Shown here piece after piece: positions 57,255-64,000 of a stretch of 64,000 nucleotides of DNA. The notes beneath the pieces are model-generated. The model searched no databases and was not told the DNA's origin. It was given only the letters and a program-made list of their open reading frames with translations. The DNA lies in the NCBI RefSeq assembly GCF_005877905.1, contig NZ_SWDV01000038.1, positions 1 through 64,000 on the forward strand, written 5' to 3'. How positions within the stretch are numbered: position 1 is the stretch's first letter; each line of letters starts with the position of its first letter. The translations under genes were made by a program, and so were the position numbers. The DNA comes from Pseudomonas nicosulfuronedens. Lineage in GTDB: Bacteria; Pseudomonadota; Gammaproteobacteria; Pseudomonadales; Pseudomonadaceae.

Positions 57255-57599
57255 ATGAGATTGCACCGCAAACTGGGCGTCGCGCTGGTCGCCCTCTGCC
57301 TTAGCCTGCCGGTCATGGCCATGAGCCTGGAGCAGGCGATGTCCGCGCTGGGTGGCGCCAAGTCCCAGGGGCTGGTCGGCGAGCAGGCCGACGGTTACCT
57401 GGGCGTCGTGAAGAACGGCGGTGACGCCGCCGAAGTCGCCGCGCAGATCAATGCCGCGCGCCGCGCCGAGTACCAGAAGGTCGCCAGCCAGAGTGGCGCC
57501 ACCCTCAAGGACGTGGAATCCCTGGCCGGCAAGAAGGCCATCGAGCGCACGCCCTCGGGGCAGTATGTGCAGGTCAACGGCCAGTGGGTGCGCAAGTAA
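57255..57599 (+). CDS. ydbL: YdbL-family (DUF1318) periplasmic protein
   Basis: A 114-aa secreted protein with a signal peptide (residues 1-22, ending VMA) and the DUF1318 core LEQAMSALGGAKSQGLVGEQADGYLGVVKNGGDAAEVAAQINAARRAEYQKVASQSG. The start at 57255 has aaggag 8 nt upstream; the longer frame is spurious. YdbL is reported as a chaperone-like partner of YdbH-YnbE. It ends the ydbH-ynbE-ydbL set. Confidence 0.92.
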   Translation: MRLHRKLGVALVALCLSLPVMAMSLEQAMSALGGAKSQGLVGEQADGYLGVVKNGGDAAEVAAQINAARRAEYQKVASQSGATLKDVESLAGKKAIERTPSGQYVQVNGQWVRK

Positions 57600-57960
57600 G
57601 CGCGCCAAGGGGATTTCCCTGCTCGCCGCCGTGTCTGGCGGCGAGTCACGGATACTTCGGCGAAAGCAGGTAATTCCCGCTGGTGAAGGGGTTGGCGCGA
57701 GAAGTTCTGGTCAATACCGTCCTGTTCGCTATTTCCTCTCGACTTGATGAAACTTTCGCCAGATCCTCGACCATCCGGTCTTGGGTGAAATGAGCGCAAC
57801 CATGGTGGATGTCACTCCGTGAAAGCGACTTTTGCCAGGAATTTTCGTCAAAACATGCATCGCAATCAGTGAATATCGCTGAGCCTGACTTCCTATACTG
57901 CGCGCATCTACGTTCAGAATAAGAAACGTCCGCGCCCCTGGCGCGACGTAGGAGGCAAAG
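57600..57960 (+). promoter_or_regulatory. dadA upstream region (probable Lrp-controlled promoter)
   Basis: This 361-bp gap holds a ydbL-distal hairpin (cgccgccgtg/tggcggcg, 57625-57644) and then an AT-rich part. A -10-like tatact is at 57894-57899 with only a weak -35, as expected for an activated promoter. Two direct copies of actttYgccag (57752-57762 and 57828-57838) lie 76 bp apart, and an inverted ctttcgccg copy is near 57659. These may be regulator sites. The ATG of dadA has aggaggc upstream. Confidence 0.55.
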
Positions 57961-59256
57961 ATGCGCGTTCTGGTGCTTGGCAGCGGTGTGATCGGTACCG
58001 CCAGTGCTTACTATCTCGCCCGTGCCGGCTTCGAAGTGGTCGTCGTCGACCGCCAGCCCGGCCCGGCCCTGGAAACCAGCTTCGCCAACGCCGGCCAGGT
58101 GTCCCCTGGCTACGCCTCGCCCTGGGCCGCCCCGGGCATCCCGCTCAAGGCCATGAAATGGCTGCTGCAGACCCACGCCCCCCTGGCCATCAAGCTGACC
58201 GGCGACCCGAGCCAGTACAGCTGGATGTGGCAGATGCTGCGCAACTGCAACGCCAAGAGCTACGCGGTGAACAAGGAGCGCATGGTGCGCCTGTCCGAGT
58301 ACAGCCGCGACTGCCTCGACGAACTGCGCGCCGAGACCGGCATCACTTACGAAGGCCGTTCCCTGGGCACCACCCAGCTGTTCCGCACCCAGGCCCAGCT
58401 GGACTCCGCCGCCAAGGACATCGCCGTCCTGGAAAGCACCGGCGTTCCCTATGAAGTGCTGGACCGCGCCGGCATCGCCCGCGTCGAGCCGGCCCTGGCC
58501 AAGGTCGCCGACAAGCTGGTTGGCGCCCTGCGCCTGCCCAACGACCAGACCGGCGACTGCCAGATGTTCACCACCCAGCTGGCCGAGATGGCCAAGGCCT
58601 TGGGTGTGGAGTTCCGCTTCGGCCAGGACATCCAGCGCCTGGACTTCGCCGGCGACCGCATCAATGGCGTCTGGGTCGATGGCCAGCTGGTCACCGCCGA
58701 CCGCTACGTGCTGGCGCTGGGCAGCTACTCGCCGCAGATGCTCAAGCCGCTGGGTATCGACGCCCCGGTCTACCCGCTCAAGGGCTACTCGCTGACCGTG
58801 CCGATCACCAACCCGGACATGGCGCCGACCTCGACCATTCTCGACGAGACCTACAAGGTCGCGATTACCCGCTTCGACCAGCGCATCCGCGTCGGCGGCA
58901 TGGCGGAAATCGCCGGCTTCGACCTGTCGCTGAACCCGCGTCGCCGCGCCACCCTGGAAATGATCACCACCGACCTCTACCCGGAAGGCGGCGACGTCAG
59001 CCAGGCGGAGTTCTGGACCGGCCTGCGCCCGGCCACCCCGGACGGCACCCCGATCGTGGGGGGCACCCGCTTCCGCAACCTGTATCTCAACACAGGCCAC
59101 GGTACCCTGGGCTGGACCATGGCTTGCGGCTCGGGCCGCTATCTCGCCGACCTGATGGCCAAGAAGCGCCCGCAGATCAGCACCGAAGGCCTGGACATCT
59201 CCCGCTACGGTTCCACTTCGGAGGCACAGAATGGCCATCCAGCGCCTGCACACTAA
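57961..59256 (+). CDS. dadA: D-amino acid dehydrogenase small subunit DadA
   Basis: FAD flavoprotein that oxidises D-alanine and other D-amino acids to keto acids, feeding electrons to the respiratory chain. The 431 aa open with [32 protein letters not shown], the FAD motif of the DAO family, and contain [25 protein letters not shown]. The first step of alanine catabolism by DadX-DadA is encoded here. The 3' end overlaps the next gene by 26 nt. Downstream are ridA and dadX. Confidence 0.96.
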   Translation: MRVLVLGSGVIGTASAYYLARAGFEVVVVDRQPGPALETSFANAGQVSPGYASPWAAPGIPLKAMKWLLQTHAPLAIKLTGDPSQYSWMWQMLRNCNAKSYAVNKERMVRLSEYSRDCLDELRAETGITYEGRSLGTTQLFRTQAQLDSAAKDIAVLESTGVPYEVLDRAGIARVEPALAKVADKLVGALRLPNDQTGDCQMFTTQLAEMAKALGVEFRFGQDIQRLDFAGDRINGVWVDGQLVTADRYVLALGSYSPQMLKPLGIDAPVYPLKGYSLTVPITNPDMAPTSTILDETYKVAITRFDQRIRVGGMAEIAGFDLSLNPRRRATLEMITTDLYPEGGDVSQAEFWTGLRPATPDGTPIVGGTRFRNLYLNTGHGTLGWTMACGSGRYLADLMAKKRPQISTEGLDISRYGSTSEAQNGHPAPAH

Positions 59257-59584
59257 TCAGCGGATGAGCCAGGTCGTCGTCCACAACGGCACGGCCTACC
59301 TGGCCGGCCAGGTAGCCGATGACCTTACTGCCGATGTCGAGCAGCAGACCCGCGAAGTCCTCGCCAGTATCGAGCGTCTGCTCGATGAGGCCGGCACTGA
59401 CAAGTCGCGGATCCTCTCGGCAACCATCTACCTCAAGGACGTCGCTGCCGACTTCGCCGGCATGAACGGCGTCTGGGACCAGTGGGTCCCGCAGGGCTGC
59501 GCCCCGGCGCGCGCCACCGTCCAGGCGGCGCTGTGCTACCCGGAGATCCTCGTCGAGGTCTCCATCGTCGCCGCACTGCCCTGA
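59231..59584 (+). CDS. ridA: RidA-family protein of the dad operon
   Basis: A 117-aa YjgF/RidA protein that probably removes imines released by DadA, such as 2-iminopropanoate. Family marks: [45 protein letters not shown] and the Arg in [20 protein letters not shown]. It overlaps dadA by 26 nt and is thus translationally coupled. It differs in sequence from the ridA after spoT; the two are paralogues. Confidence 0.93.
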   Translation: MAIQRLHTNQRMSQVVVHNGTAYLAGQVADDLTADVEQQTREVLASIERLLDEAGTDKSRILSATIYLKDVAADFAGMNGVWDQWVPQGCAPARATVQAALCYPEILVEVSIVAALP

Positions 59585-59597
59585 CTGTTTTGCGTGG

Positions 59598-59624
59598 CCC
59601 GGCCGGAGCGCCGGGTTTTTTTCG
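59598..59624 (+). terminator. terminator inside the dad operon (ridA-dadX)
   Basis: Stem cccggc/gccggg (59598-59603 with 59610-59615), loop cggagc, then ttttttt (59616-59622). It lies 13 nt after ridA and 40 nt before dadX, so dadX may be read at a lower level than dadA, or by readthrough. Confidence 0.75.
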
Positions 59625-59664
59625 TCCGTCGTTTCTGTTCCACCCACTCTAAGAGAGCCTCGCC

Positions 59665-60744
59665 ATGCGTCCCGCCCGTGCCCTGATCGACCTCGCCGCC
59701 CTGCGCCACAACTACCGCCTGGCCCGTGAAGTCACCGGCGCCCGAGCGCTGGCGGTGGTCAAGGCTGACGCCTACGGCCATGGTGCGGTGGTCTGCGCTC
59801 GTGCGCTGGAAGGTGAGGCCGACGGTTTCGCCGTGGCCTGCATCGAGGAAGCGCTGGAGCTGCGCGAAGCCGGCATCCGCGCACCGATCCTGCTGCTTGA
59901 AGGTTTCTTCGAAGCCAGCGAGCTGGAGCTGATCGACGCCCATGACTTCTGGTGTGTGGTGCATTCGGCCTGGCAGCTGGAGGCCATCGAGCAAGCGCGC
60001 CCGAGCAAGCCGCTGACCGTCTGGCTGAAGATGGACTCGGGCATGCACCGCGTCGGTTTCTTCCCGCAGGATTACGCCGCCGCGCTGGCGCGCCTGAAGG
60101 CGCTGCCCCACGTGGCCAAGGTCGTGCTGATGAGCCACTTCTCCCGTGCCGACGAGCTTGACTGCCCGCGCACCGAGGAGCAGGTCGCCGCTTTCCAGGC
60201 CGTCCGCGAAGTCGCGGGCCAGGGCCATGAAGTCAGCCTGCGCAACTCCCCCGGCATCCTCGGCTGGTCCGAAGTGCCCAGCGACTGGGTGCGCCCCGGC
60301 ATCATGCTCTACGGCGCCACCCCCTTCGAACAGGCACACCCGCTGGCCGATCAACTGCGCCCGGTGATGACCCTGGAGTCCCAGGTCATCAGCATCCGCG
60401 AACTGCCGGCCGGCGAGCCGGTGGGCTATGGCGCGCGCTTCATCGCCGACCGCCCGGTGCGCGTGGGCGTGGTCGCCATGGGTTACGCCGACGGCTATCC
60501 GCGCCATGCGCCGGACGGCACCCCGGTGTTCATCGACGGCAAGCCCAGCCGCATCATCGGTCGCGTTTCCATGGACATGCTCACCGTGGACCTGACCGAT
60601 CTGCCGGCTGCCGGCCTGGGCAGCCGCGTCGAGCTCTGGGGCCCGAATGTGCCAGCCAGCGACCTCGCCGCCCGCTGCGGCAGTATCCCCTACCAGCTGT
60701 TCTGCAACCTCAAGCGCGTCCCGCGGGTCTATAGCGGCGAATGA
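59665..60744 (+). CDS. dadX: catabolic alanine racemase DadX
   Basis: PLP enzyme that converts L-alanine to D-alanine for DadA. The 359 aa contain the PLP-lysine motif [10 protein letters not shown] with Lys33, the [12 protein letters not shown] stretch and the second catalytic Tyr in GYGARF near 255. It is the third gene of dadA-ridA-dadX. PauR is encoded 163 nt downstream in the same direction. Confidence 0.96.
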   Translation: MRPARALIDLAALRHNYRLAREVTGARALAVVKADAYGHGAVVCARALEGEADGFAVACIEEALELREAGIRAPILLLEGFFEASELELIDAHDFWCVVHSAWQLEAIEQARPSKPLTVWLKMDSGMHRVGFFPQDYAAALARLKALPHVAKVVLMSHFSRADELDCPRTEEQVAAFQAVREVAGQGHEVSLRNSPGILGWSEVPSDWVRPGIMLYGATPFEQAHPLADQLRPVMTLESQVISIRELPAGEPVGYGARFIADRPVRVGVVAMGYADGYPRHAPDGTPVFIDGKPSRIIGRVSMDMLTVDLTDLPAAGLGSRVELWGPNVPASDLAARCGSIPYQLFCNLKRVPRVYSGE

Positions 60745-60907
60745 CGGATACCGCCCGTAAAGTTTGCGCAGGATCGACGGGCGATCTGTTGTAAATACTG
60801 AACGGTGTTGCCATGATACGTGGCACTTGGAACCCGCTCGGCTCAAGCCGTTGCGGGTTCTGCCTTTCAGAGCCTGCCTGATCACAAGAATAAGGAGGAC
60901 CCCACCC

Positions 60908-61456
60908 TTGGACGTCGGTGCTCGTCTGCAAGCCATCCGTAAGCTCAAAGGTTTGTCCCAGCGCGAACTCGCCAAACGGGCGGGTGTGACCAACAGCACA
61001 ATCTCGATGATCGAGAAGAACAGCGTCAGCCCCTCCATCAGTTCGCTGAAGAAAGTGCTGGGTGGTATTCCGATGTCCCTGGTCGAGTTCTTTTCCCTCG
61101 ATCTTGAGCAGAGCAGCAACACTCCTGTGGTCTACAAGGCAGACGAGCTCAGCGACCTGTCCAGCGGCTCGATCATCATGAAGCTGATCGGCAAGGACTA
61201 CCCTAGCCGCGCCATCACCCTGCTCGACGAGACCTATCCGCCAGGCTCCGACACCGGTGACGACATGTACGCCCACGAAGGCGAAGAGACCGGTGTTTTG
61301 GTCGAAGGCCGCCTGGAACTGACCGTCGGCGACGAGACTTTCGTCCTCGAATGCGGCGACAGCTACTATTTCGACAGCACCAAGCCGCACCGCTTCCGCA
61401 ACCCGTTCGAAGCCCCGGCTCGGCTGATCAGCGCGACCACACCGGCAAATTTTTGA
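60908..61456 (+). CDS. pauR: polyamine-responsive repressor PauR (XRE-cupin)
   Basis: A 182-aa two-domain regulator: N-terminal XRE HTH (LDVGARLQAIRKLKGLSQRELAKRAGVTNSTISMIEKN) and C-terminal cupin (ITLLDETYPPGSDTGDDMYAHEGEETGVLVEGRLELTVG, ISATTPANF end). The TTG at 60908 is chosen because aaggagga lies 8 nt upstream and the frame gives the usual family length. It matches PA5301, which represses polyamine catabolic genes; the kauB- and pauB4-type genes of this window are likely targets. In-frame upstream ATGs have no ribosome site. Confidence 0.9.
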   Translation: MDVGARLQAIRKLKGLSQRELAKRAGVTNSTISMIEKNSVSPSISSLKKVLGGIPMSLVEFFSLDLEQSSNTPVVYKADELSDLSSGSIIMKLIGKDYPSRAITLLDETYPPGSDTGDDMYAHEGEETGVLVEGRLELTVGDETFVLECGDSYYFDSTKPHRFRNPFEAPARLISATTPANF

Positions 61457-61548
61457 ACAGCCGGTAGGACCGGCCAGACCCGCTGCGACCTAATGCCGCA
61501 AGACCCCGCTAGAGGGTGCAATTGTTTCGAGCTTCCCGGCTTTGCCGT

Positions 61549-61554
61549 TATACT
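61549..61554 (+). promoter_or_regulatory. -10-like element of cycB
   Basis: tatact at 61549-61554, about 75 nt before the cytochrome start; -35 only weakly matched (tttcga or ttgttt upstream). Tentative promoter. Confidence 0.4.
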
Positions 61555-61628
61555 TGCGCCCGCTCGCGCGGCCCGAGACTGTGACTGCACCGCGACCGGG
61601 CGTGATAAGCCACGATGAGGGTGAAAGG

Positions 61629-62057
61629 GTGAACCTGATTAGAAAAATCCTGGCAGCCCAAGCTGCCGTACTGGCCCTGTGGGCAGTGAGCGTTCAGGCC
61701 GCGACCAACGATGACGCCATTGCCAAGCGTCTCGAACCTGTCGGCAAAGTCTGCGTCCAGGGCAAGGAATGCGAAGGCGTTGGTGCCGTCGCTTCTGCCG
61801 GCGGTGGCGGTGCCCCGCGTTCGGGCGAAGAGATTGTCGGCAAGGTCTGCACCACTTGCCACGGCAGCGGCCTGCTGGGCGCGCCGAAAGTCGGCGACAA
61901 GGCTGACTGGGGCAAGCGTGCCAAAGAGCAGGGCGGTATCGACGGCCTGCTGGCCAAGGCCATCTCGGGTATCAACGCCATGCCGCCCAAGGGCACCTGC
62001 GCTGATTGCTCCGATGACGAGCTGAAAGCTGCGATTCACCACATGTCCGGCCTGTAA
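61629..62057 (+). CDS. cycB: cytochrome c5
   Basis: Periplasmic class I c-type cytochrome of 142 aa. A signal peptide (IRKILAAQAAVLALWAVSVQA) leads to the haem-binding motif CTTCH near residue 77 and the distal Met in NAMPPKGTC. A second Cys pair GTCADCSDDEL forms the extra disulfide typical of cytochrome c5. Start is GTG 61629 with gaggg 7 nt upstream. It passes electrons in respiratory or photosynthesis-like chains; here probably to terminal oxidases or peroxidases. Confidence 0.94.
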   Translation: MNLIRKILAAQAAVLALWAVSVQAATNDDAIAKRLEPVGKVCVQGKECEGVGAVASAGGGGAPRSGEEIVGKVCTTCHGSGLLGAPKVGDKADWGKRAKEQGGIDGLLAKAISGINAMPPKGTCADCSDDELKAAIHHMSGL

Positions 62058-62072
62058 CAGCCGGCCTGTGCG

Positions 62073-62098
62073 AAAAAGCCGCCCAAGGGCGGCTTTTT
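62073..62098 (+). terminator. terminator of cycB
   Basis: Stem aaaaagccgccc/gggcggcttttt around aa, 15 nt after the cytochrome stop. Confidence 0.9.
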
Positions 62099-62195
62099 CA
62101 TGCCCGCGATTTGTCACCGTGTGAGTCGCGGGAGCAACTTTTGCGTAAAGCCGGTCCAAACTCCAGTCGTTGAAACGAACCAGGAGGGACGCCCG

Positions 62196-64000
62196 GTGCA
62201 ATCCTGCTCGATCGAAACTGCCGTCGAACACCTGCTGCAGCGCCTAGAGGGGCCTATCCGCCTTGGCCTGCCGCTCGGGCTGGGCAAGCCCAACCAGTTG
62301 GCCAACGCGCTGTACCGGCACATCCGCGAGAACCCTCGCCGGCAGCTGACGCTCTACACCGCGCTGTCGCTGGGCCGCCCGCTGGCCGGCGGTGAGCTGC
62401 AGCGGCGCTTCCTCGAACCCTTCGTCGAGCGCATCTACGGTGACTACCCCGAACTGGACTACCTGCGCGACCTGCGCAGCGGCAGCCTGCCGGAGAACAT
62501 CCGCGTCGAGGAGTTCTACCTGCAGCCCGGCAGCCTGCTGGACAGCGCCCCGGCGCAGCAGAACTACATCAGCTGCAATTACAGCCACGTGGCGCGCGAT
62601 ATCAACGCCAAGGGCGTCAATGCCGTTGCCCAGCTGGTGGCCCGCGACCCGGCCCGGCCGGGCAAGCTCAGCCTGGCCTGCAACCCGGACATCACCCTCG
62701 ACCTGCTGCCGATGCTGCAGCGCCGCCGTGCAGCGGGCGAAACCATCGTCACCATCGGCGTCGTCCACGACCAGTTGCCCTACATGCCCGGCGACGCCGA
62801 AGTGGACGAAGACTTCTTCGACCTGCTGGTGGACGCGCCGGGCGATAGCAGCACGCTGTTTTCCACACCCAACATGCCGGTAGGGCTGCAGGATCACTGC
62901 ATTGGCCTGCACGCCAGCGCGCTGGTGCGTGACGGCGGCACCCTGCAGGTCGGCATTGGCTCCATGGGCGACGCCCTGACCTCGGCCCTGCTTACCCGCC
63001 ATCGCGACAACGCCGGTTATCGGGCGCTGCTCGATAGCCTCGATTCCACCGCCCGCCACGCCGAGCTGATCGAACGTGACGGTGGTCTCGCTGCCTTCGA
63101 ACAAGGCCTCTACGGCTGCAGTGAAATGTTCGTTCCCGGCCTGCTGGCGCTGGCCGAAGCGGGCGTATTGAGCCGGCGGGTCGCGGCGCGGCCGGGTTCA
63201 TCGCCCAGCGAGCCGGGCGTCTGGCTCCACGGCGGCTTCTTCCTCGGCCCACAGGCCTTCTACCGGCGCCTCCGCGAGATGCCGCGCGAGGAGCTGGCCG
63301 GGATCGGCATGACCGGCATCGGCTTCGTCAACAACCTCTACCGCGACGAAGAGCTCAAGCGCGAGCAGCGCCGCTATGCGCGCTTCATCAACAGCGCCTT
63401 CACCGTGACGCTGCTGGGCGCCGGTGTGGCCGACCAATTGGAAGACGGTCGCGTGCTCAGCGGTGTCGGCGGGCAGTACAACTTCGTTGCCCAGGCCCAT
63501 GAGCTGGAAGGTGGGCGCTCGATCCTGATGCTGCGCAGTTGGCGCGAGTCCGAGGGCGAGCTGAGTTCCAACATTGTCTGGAGCTACGGCCACACCACCA
63601 TCCCCCGGCACCTGCGCGACATGGTGGTGACCGAGTACGGTGTCGCCGACCTGCGCGGCAGGAACGATGCCGAGGTAATCGCCGCGCTGCTGGCCATCGC
63701 CGACTCGCGCTTCCAGGACGAGCTGATCGCCCAGGCCCAGGAGGCCGGCAAGCTGCCGAAGGATTTCGAGCTCGATGCCCGCTACCGCGACAACACGCCG
63801 GAGCGCCTGCGCGAAGCGACTCGTGACTTGCGCGAGCTGCTGCCGGAGTTCCCCCTGGGGTGCGACTTCACCGAGCATGAGCGCGAGTTGCTGCGGGCCT
63901 TGGGCTGGCTCAAGAGCAAGCTGAAGCTAAGCGAGATACTCGAACTGGGCAAGGCGACGCTGGATGCGCCGGAGCCGGAAGCCTTTCCGGTACATCTGCA
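62196..64000 (+). CDS. acetyl-CoA hydrolase/transferase family protein (partial, 3' end cut by the window)
   Basis: A Cat1/SucCoA-type CoA-transferase, 601 codons so far and open at the window edge. It starts at GTG 62196 with aggaggg 7 nt upstream. Conserved segments include CSEMFVPGLL, which may hold the catalytic Glu that takes CoA as a thioester, then GIGMTGIGFVNNLY, LSGVGGQYNF and the C-terminal TEYGVADLRG signature. The enzyme probably moves CoA between acetate and another acid such as succinate or propionate. No ATG gives this frame, so it is easy to miss. It follows cycB by 138 nt. Confidence 0.88.
   Translation, partial: MQSCSIETAVEHLLQRLEGPIRLGLPLGLGKPNQLANALYRHIRENPRRQLTLYTALSLGRPLAGGELQRRFLEPFVERIYGDYPELDYLRDLRSGSLPENIRVEEFYLQPGSLLDSAPAQQNYISCNYSHVARDINAKGVNAVAQLVARDPARPGKLSLACNPDITLDLLPMLQRRRAAGETIVTIGVVHDQLPYMPGDAEVDEDFFDLLVDAPGDSSTLFSTPNMPVGLQDHCIGLHASALVRDGGTLQVGIGSMGDALTSALLTRHRDNAGYRALLDSLDSTARHAELIERDGGLAAFEQGLYGCSEMFVPGLLALAEAGVLSRRVAARPGSSPSEPGVWLHGGFFLGPQAFYRRLREMPREELAGIGMTGIGFVNNLYRDEELKREQRRYARFINSAFTVTLLGAGVADQLEDGRVLSGVGGQYNFVAQAHELEGGRSILMLRSWRESEGELSSNIVWSYGHTTIPRHLRDMVVTEYGVADLRGRNDAEVIAALLAIADSRFQDELIAQAQEAGKLPKDFELDARYRDNTPERLREATRDLRELLPEFPLGCDFTEHERELLRALGWLKSKLKLSEILELGKATLDAPEPEAFPVHL

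Noticed and set aside
60807..60826. Inverted repeat tgcca-N7-tggca upstream of pauR as an operator
   Set aside because: Only five base pairs in each arm, and it lies about 80 nt before the TTG with no promoter that I can place; too weak to list as a feature.

Overview
This 64 kb window is GC-rich Pseudomonas chromosome. Protein sequences and gene order (rrn, pstSCAB-phoU, phoBR, ubiCA, rubredoxins, recG-oxyR, spoT-rpoZ-gmk, crc/pyrE, argB-algC-dut-coaBC, radC, rpmBG, kauB, lrp, dadA-ridA-dadX, pauR, cycB) closely follow, from memory, the PA5368-to-PA5300 arm of P. aeruginosa. The species is probably a member of the P. aeruginosa / P. nitroreducens / P. citronellolis group; species assignment is inference. 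I see no prophage, insertion sequence, integron, tRNA or CRISPR array, and no convincing undescribed multi-gene system. This is conserved core chromosome, so most findings concern regulation, domain architecture and start sites.

Layout. 1-3352: end of an rRNA operon (partial 16S-23S spacer, 23S, 5S, terminator), then a tiny membrane protein. 3759-16355: phosphate block: pstS and pstCAB-phoU, each with its own Pho box, an orphan REC protein, an M23 peptidase, a CNNM/CBS membrane protein, then phoB-phoR on the minus strand. 16669-20612: small secreted protein, ubiCA, two rubredoxins and their reductase. 20810-28752: HU, a small lipid-binding-like protein, an aminoacyl-tRNA-deacylase/HDOD protein, recG-oxyR, an epimerase, an AraC regulator and a LysE exporter. 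28778-34032 (minus): lipoprotein, ridA, spoT, rpoZ, gmk, yicC. 34199-38015: rph, a DUF4870 protein, crc/pyrE, a DUF4124 protein, a thioesterase. 38123-43395 (minus): coaBC-dut-algC-argB. 43538-47105: radC, an unknown protein, a DppA-type binding protein, rpmBG. 47231-62057: amino-acid and polyamine catabolism (cupin, kauB, MFS, phospholipase-D lipoprotein, pauB4-like oxidase, lrp, ydbH-ynbE-ydbL, dadA-ridA-dadX, pauR) and cytochrome c5. 62196-64000: a CoA-transferase cut by the window edge.

How the genes work together. PstSCAB imports phosphate, PhoU links the transporter to PhoR, and PhoR/PhoB drive the Pho boxes upstream of pstS and pstC. UbiC and UbiA start ubiquinone synthesis. RecG, Gmk, RpoZ, SpoT, Rph and PyrE cover DNA repair, nucleotide and stringent-response functions. 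CoaBC, Dut, AlgC and ArgB share one transcription unit that feeds CoA, dUMP, sugar phosphates for exopolysaccharide and LPS, and arginine. Lrp probably activates dadA-ridA-dadX, which degrades alanine. PauR probably represses the polyamine genes kauB and pauB4. Crc is the carbon catabolite control partner of Hfq.

Most long reverse-frame ORFs here are GC-codon-bias shadows. Several true starts lie downstream of the longest ORF start, and at least four genes use GTG or TTG.
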